A stretch of DNA of 64,000 nucleotides from Gaeumannomyces sp. JS-464 (lineage: Eukaryota > Ascomycota > Sordariomycetes > Magnaporthales > Magnaporthaceae). Positions 23,775 through 34,635 of the stretch are shown piece after piece. A model generated the notes under the pieces. It was not told the origin of the DNA and made no database searches. It worked only from the letters and a program-made list of their open reading frames with translations. The stretch lies in NCBI GenBank assembly GCA_002197995.1, contig NGZR01000005.1, forward strand, positions 2,108,001-2,172,000, in the 5' to 3' direction. The position numbers and the translations under genes are program-made. Within the stretch, counting starts at the first letter, position 1. Every line of letters starts with the position of its first letter.

Positions 23775-26601
23775 ATGTGCAGGTCCCGCGCCGGCGTCGA
23801 GATGGGTGGCGGTGTCGCCCCCAGCACCGCCGCCAGGGAGCTGCTCCCGGCCAACGTCGTGCCCAAGCACTACGACCTGACCCTGGAGCCCGACCTGGAC
23901 AAGTTCACCTTCTCCGGCACCGTCGTCGTCCACCTCGACGTCGCCGAGGACTCCACCTCCATCTCCCTCAACACCCTGGAGCTCGACGTGCTCAAGGTCA
24001 AGATCGCGTCGGGTGGCAAGACCGTCACCGACTCCCCCAAGATCTCGTACAATGAGGACACCCAGGTCACCAAGATCGACTTTGACGAGACCATCCCCAA
24101 AGGAAACAAGGCCGAGCTCACCATTGACTTCACCGGCACTCTCAACGACAAGATGGCCGGCTTCTACAGAGCCACGTTTAAGAGGCCCGATGGCTCCGAA
24201 GGCGTCCTTGCCGTCACCCAGATGGAGCCTACCGATGCGAGGCGCTCGTTCCCCTGTTTCGACGAGCCGTCGCTCAAGGCCACCTTCGCCGTCACTCTCG
24301 TGGCCGACAAGAAGCTCACCTGTCTGAGCAACATGGACGTCGCCTCGGAGTCCGAGGTTACCTCGAAGCTGACGGGCGCGGTCAAGAAGGCTGTCAAGTT
24401 CAACAACTCCCCCTCATGTCCACCTACCTCCTGGCCTTCATCGTCGGCGAGCTCGACTACATCGAGTCCAACGCCTTCCGCGTCCCCGTCCGTGTCTATG
24501 CACCCCCTGGGCTCGACATCGAGCACGGCCGCTTCTCCCTGAACCTGGCCGCCAAGACGCTCGAGTTCTACGAAAAGGTTTTTGGCATCGACTTCCCCCT
24601 GCCAAAGATGGACCAAGTCGCCATCCCCGATTTCGCCCAGGGGGCCATGGAGAACTGGGGCTTAGTTACCTACCGTGTTGTTGACCTGCTGCTGGACGAG
24701 AAGGTTAGTGGCGCCGCGACCAAGGAGCGGGTTGCCGAGGTTGTCCAACACGAGTTGGCCCACCAGTGGTTTGGAAACCTCGTCACCATGGACTGGTGGG
24801 ATGGTCTGTGGCTCAACGAGGGCTTTGCTACGTGGGCATCCTGGTACTCGTGCAACGTATTCTTCCCCGAGTGGAAGGTGTGGCAGTCGTACGTCACCGA
24901 CACGCTCCAGGGAGCCCTGTCCCTGGACTCCCTGAGGAGCAGCCACCCCATTGAGGTTCCCGTGAAGCGGGCCGACGAGATCAACCAGATCTTTGACGCC
25001 ATTTCGTACTCCAAGGGATCTTGCGTCCTCCGCATGATCTCAACGTATCTCGGCGAGGATGTTTTCCTCGAGGGTGTGCGTCAATACCTAAAGAAGCACG
25101 CTTACGGCAACACGACTACTGACGATCTCTGGGACGCGCTGGCTGCGGCGAGCGGCAAGCCCGTGCACGACGTTATGACCGTCTGGACTAAGAATGTGGG
25201 GTATCCAGTCATTACGGTGACGGAGAACGAGACGGAGAGCACAATCCACCTCAAGCAGAACCGGTTCCTGCGCACCGGGGACACCAAGCCCGAGGAGGAC
25301 GAGGTTCTCTACCCTGTCCTCGTCGGTCTCCGCACTAAAGACGGCATCGACGAGTCCATCACCCTCAAGAAGAGGGAGGACAACTTCAAGCTGTCGAGCA
25401 CCGAGTTTTTCAAGCTGAACGCGAACCACACGAGTCTCTTCCGCACGTCCTACACCCCAGAGCGCCTAGAGAAGCTTGGCGAAGCAGCCAAAAAGGGGCT
25501 GCTGTCAGTTGAGGATCGGGCAGGAATGCTCGCCGATGCGGGCGCCCTGGCTGCCTCAGGATACCAGAAGACTTCGGGAGTCCTGAGCCTGCTGAAGGGA
25601 TTTAGCGACGAGACCGAGTTTGTCGTCTGGAACGAGATCATCGGACGTCTGTCTACGGTGCAGGGCGCCTGGATCTTCGAGGACGAGGCGGTAAGGAATA
25701 GCCTGGAGGCGTTTCAGCGGGACCTCATCAGCCCCCGGGCGCATAAGATGGGCTGGGAGTTTTCGGACCAGGACGGCCACATTGAGCAACAGTTCAAGGC
25801 CATGCTCTTCGGGCGTCCGGGCTCTCTGGTGACACCACCGTCATTGCCGCGGCCAAGGAGATGTTTAAGCGCTTCATGGCTGGCGATAAGTCCGCTGTCC
25901 ACCCCAACATCCGCGGAAGCGTCTTCGCGATGGCTTTGAAGTATGGCGGAGCAGATGCGGTATGTGACCCCATGGAAAAAGAACTTGCGTCTTGATAGGT
26001 GTGAACGTGACTGGATGAAAGAGGAAGAGGGAGTGAGAGGGAGTGAGAGGAGTGAGAGAGGGAGTGAGAGGGAGTGAAAGACTGACAACCGATTGCGATG
26101 AAAATAGTACAATCAAGTGCTGAACTTCTATCGCACATCGACTAACAGCGACGAGCGTAACACGGCGTTGCGTTGTCTGGGTCGGGCCAAGGACCCAGTG
26201 CTGGTCAAGCAGACGCTCGACCTGATTTTCAGCGGCGAGATCAAGGACCAGGACATTTACATGCCCCTGGCCGGGCTCCGAAGCCACCCAGAGGGCATCG
26301 AGGCCGTGTACAACTGGATGACTGCGAATTGGGAGGAAAGAAGCTGCCGCCGGCGCTTTCGATGCTTGGCTCGGTCGTGACCATCTCCACGTCGAGCTTC
26401 ACCAAGCAAGAGCAGCTGGAGCGGGTTGAGGCCTTCTTCGGGCCCAAGGACAATAAGGGCTACGACCAGTCGCTCGCGCAGAGTCTTGACTCGATCCGAT
26501 CCAAGATTGCCTGGGTCAAGCGCGACGCCGACGATGTGGCTAAAGGAGAAGGGATACTAGTCGATCCCTCCCGCCGCGAGCCCAACTTCCGGTATTGGTA
26601 G
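23775..26601 (+). CDS. ape2: M1-family zinc aminopeptidase (Ape2/Aap1 type), three frame breaks
   Basis: Exons 23775-25959 and 26108-26601; about 893 aa once three missing bases are allowed for. Seen: start MCRSRAG, then LLPANVVPKHYDLTLEPD (beta-sandwich domain), TQMEPTDARRSFPCFDEP, the exopeptidase signature GAMEN (about 289), the zinc site HELAHQWFGN (about 325-334) with the third ligand Glu in NEGFATW (about 348), and an ERAP-like helical C-terminus. It removes N-terminal residues from peptides in the cytosol and possibly other compartments. The frame breaks at 24409-24413 (C run), 25811-25813 (G run) and 26337-26339 (A run); in each case one extra base restores the conserved sequence. The single intron (25960-26107) carries a minisatellite. 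All catalytic residues are intact, so a pseudogene is unlikely. Confidence 0.92.
26021..26080 (+). repeat. GAGGGAGTGA minisatellite inside an intron
   Basis: About five imperfect copies of a 10-base purine-rich unit lie within the 148-nt intron of the aminopeptidase gene, between donor GTATGT at 25960 and acceptor TAG at 26105-26107. Copy number is likely variable between isolates (inference). Confidence 0.8.
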
Positions 26602-27188
26602 TAGGCAATCAGTAATTCGTGAAGACGGAAAATGGGCACGGATAGATATTTACATACACACCTAGACGCTTGGATAAGGAGTGCATGATAGATAGAAGAG
26701 CGTATACCACCCGGCTGGGACCGTCTCATTCGTATCATAACCTATATCTAGGGCCATTAGCCATAGTATATGGACTGGTTCCCATCAATGGATTCGAATC
26801 TACTATACATCGCGCCGGCAAATAACCCTAGGAAGCGTGTAACAATAGCGCGATTTGGTCAAGTAACAGTGGGGAACAGACAAAAGTAAATTGTTTCCTT
26901 TGATCTCAGTGGAATCTGGTTGGTTTAGCTGCCAGTTTTGGAGGTTTGTCTGCGCTGCCCAGGCGCCGCACTCCATGCGCCAACAAGTTCCCCACGTCAA
27001 GAACTTACATGAACTTGACCCCCATTTTTAATTTTCAAACCACAACATATTGCCAACCCCTCACGAGAGCTTGCTTAGTCTGTCACAGCCCGAACCCCAA
27101 GTGTGTGGCATTGTACTCCAAGGGGTTGGGAGCCAAAGCCTTCCAAGGTTGCCATACATAAACGCTGTATACTCTAGGAATCGCAAAC
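26602..27188. other. intergenic region, aminopeptidase to Kelch gene
   Basis: AT-richer 587-bp gap holding the aminopeptidase 3' UTR and the Kelch-gene promoter. A GATTCGAATC word at 26792 resembles a tRNA B box, but no cloverleaf could be built around it. Confidence 0.4.
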
Positions 27189-29528
27189 ATGGCCAAGGAC
27201 AAAAAGGGGAAGAGCAGCGACAAAAAGGCCAAACTGGCCGAGAAGAAGGCCAAGCAGGAGAAGAAAGCCGAGAAAAAGGCTAAGACCAAGGCGGCAAAGG
27301 TGGACGACAGCGATGCCGACCTGGACGCGGTGCTGGAGGAGTACAAGAAGCAGCAGGAGCAGTACCTCAAGGTGACGGAGACGGTTGCCGACGCACCGCC
27401 GCGGCGCGGGCGGCGTCGTGTCTGCTGGCGTCGCCGTGCAACAGCAAGCAGCTGCTCATGTTTGGCGGCGAGCTGTTCAACGGGGCCGTGGCGACCTTCT
27501 TCAACGACCTGCACGTCTACCACATCGACAAGGACGAGTGGCGCACCGTCACGTCGCCCAACGCGCCGCCGCGTTCGGGCCACGCCTGGTGCCGCGGCGG
27601 CAACCAGGCCTCGTCCGTCTACCTGTTCGGCGAGTTCAGCTCGCCCAAGCAGGGCACTTTTTATCACTACAACGACCTGTGGCAACTCGACGCCGCGTCC
27701 AAGGAGTGGACGCGCCTCGAGCCCAAGGGCAAGACTCCGCCCGCCCGCAGCGGCCATCGCATGACCTACTACAAGAACTACGTCATCCTGTTTGGCGGCT
27801 TCCAGGACACGGCCAACCAGACAAAGTACCTGGCCGACCTGTGGCTGTACGACACGCAGAACTTTGTCTGGCACAGCCCGGCCGTGCCGGCCGCCCAGCT
27901 CAAGCCCGACGCGCGCTCGTCCTTCACGTTTCTCCCGCACGAGCAGGGCGCCGTGCTGTACGGCGGCTACTCGCGCGTCAAGTCCACCGTCGCCACCAAC
28001 ACGCGCGGCAAGGGCGGCGGCGGCGGCTCCGGCGGTGGAGCGCAGCGCAGCGTGCTCAAGCCCATGGTGCACCAGGACTGCTTCTTCCTGCGCATCACGC
28101 AGCCGCCGCCCGAGGCGGCCCCGGGCACGCCGCCGACGGTGCGGTGGGAGCGGCGCAAGAAGCCGGCCAACTCGCCCGAGCCCAAGCGCGCCGGCGCCAC
28201 CATGGCCTACCACCACCGCGGGCGGCGCGGGATCCTGTTTGGCGGCGTGCATGACGTCGAGGAGAGCGAGGAGGGGATGGAGAGCGACTTCTTCAACGGC
28301 CTGTTCGCCTGGAACATTGAGCGGAACCGCTTCTTCCCGCTCGCCCTCCGCAAGGCCCGCGCCGGCGGAGGTGGGCAAAAGAGAGGCGGCGGTGGTGGCG
28401 GTGGTGGCGACCAGGGGCCGCAGCAGAGGGGAGGCCGCAGGGGCCGCGCGCAGGCCAACGAGGAGGAGCTGCTCCGGCAGCTGGCCGCGCTCGAGACGGG
28501 CGCGTCGCTCGAGGACGCCGACACCATGGACATCGACCTCAGCGGGCGGCAGAACGAGGACGGCGAGGACGACAACGGCGGCAAGCCCGTCCGGGAGATG
28601 CCCGTGTCGATGGAGTTCCCGCACCCGAGGTTCAACGCGCAGCTGGCCATCCAAGACGACGTGCTCTACATTTACGGCGGCACGTTCGAGAAGGGAGACC
28701 GCGAGTTCACGTTTGACGACATGTATGCCATCAACCTGGACAAGATGAACGGCTGCAAGGAGATCTTTAACAGGCCCACCGAAGACTGGATCGTAAGGCG
28801 TCTTCCTCTCATTGTGTTACTTTGGTTTCGGTACCTCCCTCCCCATTTTTTACTGAATTTTCCGCTGATAAGTCTCCAACGTGCCTGCAGGAGTCTGAGG
28901 ACGAAGAAGATGATGAGGAAGATGACGAGGAAGATGACGAGGACGAGGAGGATGAGGACGAAGATGTGGAAATGGAGGTTACCAGCCCCAAGAAATTCAC
29001 TCCCAGCAAGCGCGGCAAGAAGCCCGCAGAACAGGAGTCCAACGCCGACGCGGACTCGGGCCTGGGCTCTTCCGTGCCCTCGGAAGAGGACGAGACGGAA
29101 GCGACGGAGGCTGCGGTGGACGATGGGCTGCCGCATCCAAGGGTAAGCACAAGTCACGCATATGCGCACACTACCATTTTCTGCTACGAGGCGATACTAA
29201 TTTCCGTGTTTTTTTCTTTGTGCGACAACAGCCCTTCGAGTCGCGGCGCGAGTTCTTCGTGCGGACGTCCAACGAGTGGCAGGAGATCCTCATGACGAAC
29301 CTGCGCTGGAAGAACATCCAGCCCGAGAGCCTGACGATCAAGGAGATCAAGACCAAGGCCTTTGAGCTGAGCGAGGAGAAGTGGTGGGACTGCAGGGAGG
29401 AGATCACGGCGCTCGAGGACGAGCAGGAGGCCGCGGGGATCGGCGAGGTGGTCTCGCTCGCGGACCGCGGCAGCGGCGAGGGCGGCGGCGCTGGGCCTGG
29501 CGCTGCGGCCGGTGCGAGGCGGAGGTGA
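27189..29528 (+). CDS. kel3: Kelch-repeat protein, KLHDC4 / yeast Kel3 type (one frame break)
   Basis: Exons 27189-28792, 28891-29142 and 29232-29528; about 717 aa. The N-terminus is a Lys/Ala/Glu-rich coiled segment (1-60). Six-bladed propeller repeats follow, with motifs such as LLMFGGELFNG, YLFGEFSSP, YVILFGGFQD, AVLYGGYS, ILFGGVHD and LYIYGGTF. Then come an RGG-rich linker, a Glu/Asp run (exon 2) and a C-terminal segment with RREFFVRTSNEWQEI and KWWDCREEI (DUF4110-like). The layout equals KLHDC4/Kel3; the cellular role is poorly defined. One base is missing near 27401-27410 (CCGCGGCGCGGG), which would otherwise separate the coiled N-terminus from the propeller. A 523-residue frame on the opposite strand is a GC-rich shadow. 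Confidence 0.92.
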
Positions 29529-29916
29529 TGTATTGGTGCTGCATTACTTTCGATTTGAGGAAAAACAAAAGTAAATCAAGGAAGTCAAAGTCAAATCCCT
29601 TGTGCCCGGCGGCGGAGCTGCCGCTGTAGTCCTAGCGGTAAAACTCCCTGTGGGGTCAACCCCGCAGCGGCTGAGAGCGTTTACGTCAGTGCGTCACATG
29701 GCCGAATCTCAATTGATGCAGGGGATGAAGAAAAAAATCGCTGGACGGAAACCAACGCGCTTTCGCATCGCGCAACCAACCTCCCAAGGGACGACTTGCC
29801 CTCGAAACACGATCGCATTGCCGGCGCAGTATCCACCACTGCGGACAGAGAGATACGAGAGATACCAACCACTCATCATCGGCGGCGGCAGCAGGCACCA
29901 GGCGGAAAGCGCAACG
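29529..29916. other. intergenic region, Kelch gene to Vps71
   Basis: 388 bp; an open frame runs through it into the Vps71 start, but the ATG at 29917 begins the conserved protein. Nothing else is supported. Confidence 0.4.
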
Positions 29917-31025
29917 ATGAACAACTTTGGCGTGGTGGAGGTGGCGAGCGCGCGGACGACGACGGCACCCGGGTGGGCGTACGTGCCGGACACGGGCATC
30001 AACCCGGCCGTGGCGGCGCTGCAGCCCGCGGGGCGGAAGCGGGCGGCCCGGTCCGGCGGGCCTCGGTCCAAGCTCAGCCTGTCGGACCTGTCGGCGCGCC
30101 AGGAGGCCGCGGTCCGCAAGGAGCTCGAGCTGCTCGACCGGGACAACTTCAAGGACGTCGCCATCCCCGTCCCCGCCAGGGCGGGCGGGCCAAAAGGTGG
30201 GTTAGCTAGGTAGCCGTCGTGCTTTTTCCACTAAAGCCGCGCTAACAGCAAGCAAACACCCAGCCTTGAGCAAATCCACACCCACCGTCCGCAAGATCCT
30301 CCTGTCGCAAAAGACGTTTGCGAACCACCTCAGCGACTTCGAGGCCCTGGGGAGCGGCGCCGACCCGCTCTCGGGCTCGGCGACGCCCCGTCCGTCCCAG
30401 CCGCAAACCCCGACGCCTGCGATGCCAGCAGCAGTAGTAGCAGCAGTCACAACTGGAGCCGGCGCAAGTAGCAGCCGGCGCAGCGGGTCAAGCCGGAGAC
30501 AACAGCAGCAACAACAACAGAGAGCAAGCGAAGACGTCGAGATGGTAGACGCACCACCAGCGCCCAGCACGCCCTCCTCATCCGCCGCCGCACAACCACC
30601 CGTACCGCCATCATCACAACCCACGACGGCAACGGCGCCGCCCGCAAAAGCACCATCCTACCCCCTACACGGGCCGGACGCCCGCGCCGCACCCGGCCGA
30701 CGCCGACCCGCTGCTCGTCAGCCGCGTGCCGCCCCTGCCGACCGACGACGAGCTGCGCGCCCTGCTGCTGGCCCCGCCCGCGCCCTACCCGGAGCTGATG
30801 GCGCGCGGGGCGCCCGAGTACGGCGACGACGACAACAACGACAACGAAGGAGGCGAGGAAGGGGGGTCGACAACAACAGGCCGACCGAGGTATCCCGCCC
30901 GCGTCTTTTGCGCCGTCTGCGGCTACTGGGGCAGGGTCAAGTGCATCAAGTGCGGCACCCGCGTGTGCGCCCTCGACTGCCTCGACGTGCACCGCGAGGA
31001 GTGCGTCACCCGGTACGGGCTGTGA
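29917..31025 (+). CDS. vps71: Vps71/Swc6-like zf-HIT protein of the SWR1 complex (one frame break)
   Basis: Exons 29917-30196 and 30264-31025; about 346 aa. The N-terminal half has LSDLSARQEAAVRKELELLDRDN and, after the intron, STPTVRKILLSQKTFANHLSDFE, which is typical of fungal Vps71. A long Ser/Gln/Pro/Ala-rich linker follows. The C-terminal HIT zinc finger has CAVCGYWGRVKCIKCGTRVC...CLDVHREEC. In yeast this subunit helps the SWR1 remodeller deposit histone H2A.Z. The frame steps by one at the C run 30661-30665, inside the linker; dropping one C joins both conserved halves. The linker is much longer than in yeast. Confidence 0.88.
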
Positions 31026-31745
31026 GCGCGCTGGCTGCCACAGGGGGTGGTGATTAATTTAGTATACTTTTTTTTTTGTCCTCATCAGCGAAGCGTCATT
31101 TTACCCCTTTCTTCTCTGCAATGCTGTCAACCTTGCAATGTCGTCTCATCGTTGCAGGCAGTCACAACGGTAATGCACTGTGCAACGGCCACGGCTTACA
31201 CCAGACATGAACACCAGTCATGGTGGCACACAAACGGTGATTGTTCGACATATCTGTTCCCGCGAGTCCAGGTTTTTTTCTTTTCTTCTGATATGAAAAA
31301 TCTAGAATTGTATATACACGGCTATTTGGCCCTTGGTTGTCTCAAAACTATATACTGCTTAGAAAAGAAGGTTGGTGTTGTACAAAAGGTAACACACTCG
31401 GTGTCCTTGACCAATCCTCGTCGGATCCTCGTCGTTCGCCCCAAAATCCATCCCATGCCCCTTTGACACGGTTCCTTTACCCCTGAATCGCCTCCGTCTT
31501 AAATTTTGAAATCTTGGCCCTCCCAAAAAAAAAAAAAAAAAAAAAAAAAAGACCACGTAGCAAAAAAAGAAACAAACTTTCAATGCTTGCCCATCTGCCA
31601 TCTTACCTGATAGTTCACCCCCTGCCCAAAAAAAAGCCAACGCCATGTCATGCTAAATCGCCAAAAAGACAAGATGAGAAATACACAACACACACACAAA
31701 GATATCGCGTGTCAACGATCCTATTTTTGCGCAGCAGGGACAGCC
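31026..31745. other. convergent 3' intergenic region with poly(A) tract
   Basis: 720 bp between Vps71 (+) and the secreted protein (-). Contains T runs, a 26-base A run at 31525-31550 and an ACAC stretch near 31685. No coding signal. Confidence 0.4.
31525..31550. repeat. poly(A) tract of 26 bases
   Basis: Uninterrupted plus-strand A run in a 3' intergenic region. No retroelement body was recognised. Confidence 0.85.
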
Positions 31746-32301
31746 CTAAGGGTTGGTGAGGGTAAAGGCGACGTCGCCCTTTGTGGCGCCGCCCGAGCAG
31801 ACGCCAGTCATGGAACCTGTGGGGCAGACGCCGCGGGCGGCGCGGACGCACTGCTCCCAGCGGCCCTTTGAGATGTTTATGGTGGCGCCCGCCTCGACCG
31901 GGGTGAGCGAGAACTTGGCGGACCCGGACTGGCCGGTCGTGGACGGGGGGTTGCCTTGGCACTTTGTGATGGAGCCGGCGATGCCGCCGCAGATGGCCAG
32001 CTCGGCCACGTTCTGGTCGTGGAAGACGATGCGGCTGGCGGGGGCGTGTGTGTGTGCATGTTAGTGTCGTGGAAGAAGGGGAGAAAAAAAAAAGATGAAG
32101 CACGGAGAAAACTTACGCATTAGCGTCGGTGCACTTGACGTCGGATACGGCCCTGGGGTTGACGGGGGACGCCTGGCGCATGTTCAGGACCTCGAAGTGC
32201 TGCTGGGGGACGGCGACGTTGGGGTGGTGGAAGGGCATCACCCGGGCGCTGACGCCAGTGACGGCAAGGAGGACCGAGGCGAAGACAGCGTTGACAAGCA
32301 T
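31746..32301 (-). CDS. small secreted six-cysteine protein, effector candidate
   Basis: Two exons on the minus strand, 32301-32117 and 32034-31746 (GTAAGT...CCAG), giving 157 aa. MLVNAVFASVLLAVTGVSA is a clear signal peptide (1-19). The mature chain has exactly six cysteines, in contexts VKC, AIC, TKC, EQC, GVC and GVC, which could form three disulfides, and one NIS glycosylation site. There is no transmembrane segment and no GPI signal. The C-terminal half is Gly/Thr/Ser-rich. The size, signal and cysteine content match fungal apoplastic effector or elicitor candidates, but no named family was recognised. It is flanked by housekeeping genes and a 2.3-kb empty upstream region. Confidence 0.85.
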
Positions 32302-34635
32302 TTTGGCCGGTTGGAGGAGGTACCTAGGTGGGCGGGAAAGATGGAGGCTCTGGCGGAGAGAGACCGAGGCTCGAGTCGTTCGTTGTTGACTCGGCTTTTT
32401 CGGGGGATATGGCCGGTCTTTGTAAGGCGCGCAGGGCTATGCAGGCCTCGAGACGATTTGGCGATACCGCGAAGATAAAGGAAAAAGAAGCTCAAGGGCG
32501 ACCTCGGGTCTGAAGCAGCAGGATCAACCTATAAGGGAGAGACGATAAGAGCCGTGTACGTTGATCGAAAATGGAAGGGCCGACCTAGGGCGCCTGCGAG
32601 ACCTGAACGTCGTGGGTAAATCGATATCAAGGGAGACAGACACAAGGAGACGACGACCTTGGTCTCGAACCGGAAGGGCTGGAAAGAGAGAATGAACCGA
32701 TCACAGATCGCAAGAATCGAGCCCCGATTTGCAGTTCGGGAGCAGGTAAATGGAAAGGGATGAGACGGAAAGGAAGGCGCTGCCACAAGAACAAGAACAA
32801 AAAACGGAAGAGACTCTGTCCCGCGACGAACAAAGAGCAGTTGGATAAGGAAGGGAAGGAAGGGTGAAAAAAAAAAAAAAGATGTAACCCCGAATCGTGG
32901 GAAGCACAAGAAAATATCGCTTTCATCTCCTCATCCCCATCCTGAAGCCCCATGTCCAACCCAAGCCGGGAGACCAGGTGCGACTTCCGTATCTGGGGGG
33001 TCAGTGCCCGGGGCCATGGGGGTGTCCACATCCACAGCCACACAACCTGGTCCACCCCGAGCAGCGATCCGTGACGGGACCGTGGAGTCGCATTAATCAA
33101 CCGGGCCCTTCCACCTCTGGCACCACGTTAGAGCTCAAGCACCCTGGGGGCGGCTCTTGGAGGCACGAAGGGAAAGAAGACGAAGACGAAGCAAACACAC
33201 AAGACCTCATGGAGCCACAGAAGCAAACCAAGACATTGGGGAGAACAAGGGTCCCTTCCCATTTCCCCTGGAGTGACGTGACATATCCAATCCCTCTCGC
33301 GGTTGGCCACTCTAGCTGCTGCGTGTCATCCGAACGACAGAGCAGGCAGGGTGTGCGCCGTTTGTCACGGGAGCGACAGGAAGGGGAATCCCCTCCAGCC
33401 GTCTGCAGCTGTTTTGCTCTCTCCAGCGTTCCCCTCCTCCATCCTCCTCCTTCCGTCCTTCTAGGACCGCCGGGGATCGCCGGTAGGAACTCAGGGCTGT
33501 CCCGTGGGAAACTCTCCCGCGCCCTATAATGGCACGTGAACGGGTATAATGGGGGGTTGGCAGCCACGCAGCTCAGCGGGCTGAAGAATGCTGGCTGGCT
33601 GGGCGGAGGAGGAGAAAAAAATCGAACCCCCTGCGACGCCCCAATTCATGCAAACGGCTTGGACGGGATAGCGCCGCAAAAGCTGATCCGCGAGGCTGAG
33701 CACTCCCTTCCCTCGCCGTTCGAATGAATGGCTTGATGGCGGGATGCGATGAAACGGCGCGAGTCACCAGTAAAATGCCCGGCAGGGGGCGTGCGCAATC
33801 GTTGCCAAGATCCCGCCTCTCCCCCCCACCCCACGCCCCAGGGGGTCCTTGTGTTGCTCGATTTGGAATTTCCATGGGTGGACGGGAATTGAAGGCGGCT
33901 CCGCGATCTATCGATAAAAAGATGACAGACTTCCCGTACCGGAAGAAAAAAGAAAAAAAAAAAAAGGTACAGCGATTAGGTGCGGGACCCCGGTGTGGCC
34001 GCTCAATGTGACCCAAGAACGGCGAACCAAACCCCCCTTTTCAAGTGAAACAACAGGTCCAGTCGAATACCCCTGTCTGTTTTGCCTGTTCTGCTTCCCG
34101 ACTGGACTATCGGCGACGGGAAGGGGAACAGGGAGGCCCGGCGCCCGGCTTTCCATAACAGCGATTGCCGGATCGGCGCTAATCATTGTTTTTTTTTTTC
34201 TCTCGGGCGTTTGGTCGCCCGCCCGTTCGGAAGTCGTGTGTTCTGGAAACATTGGCTCCAGATAACAGGAAGCGAGTCTCGACATCTCGCCTCGGCCCCG
34301 TCCAACCGCCGCACTGATGTTCATGATGTCTGACTCGCTAATGATCGAAGCAGGGTTGCGAGCTCTATGTGCCAGGTAGCGAAATCCCACGAACGAAAGC
34401 TATGAAGAGGCAATCGAGATGTAAACATATGCTAGGTACGGCGATCATACATGAGACCCATGACTTTCGTCAACTTATCCCTTCATAGTTGCGTCCACAG
34501 TGTGTCGCTCGGTGCAGCGCAGGCGGTTTCTGTGTAATGATGAAGCAAACAATCCACAATACACGTAATTACCACCCACGGGACACAAGGCCCAAGGATC
34601 GGCTCCTGCCAGATTTTCCCCCCCATTACCCCTGG
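32302..34635. other. 2.3-kb region without a supported gene
   Basis: Upstream of the secreted-protein gene (-) and downstream of wss1 (-). It contains purine-rich and A-run sequence (for example 32867-32880, 33953-33965). Plus-strand frames such as 32897-33529 show no family feature. Confidence 0.4.

Noticed and set aside
26760..26830. tRNA-like B box (GATTCGAATC)
   Set aside because: No matching acceptor, D or anticodon stems could be drawn around it.
27083..28654. 523-residue open frame opposite the Kelch gene
   Set aside because: Ala/Arg/Val-rich composition typical of the antisense of a GC-rich gene; the plus strand has clear Kelch repeats.
33600..33640. GGGGTTCGATTTTTTT on the minus strand, resembling a tRNA 3' end with a Pol III terminator
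   Set aside because: The T-arm would need G-T pairs only, and no upstream cloverleaf was found.
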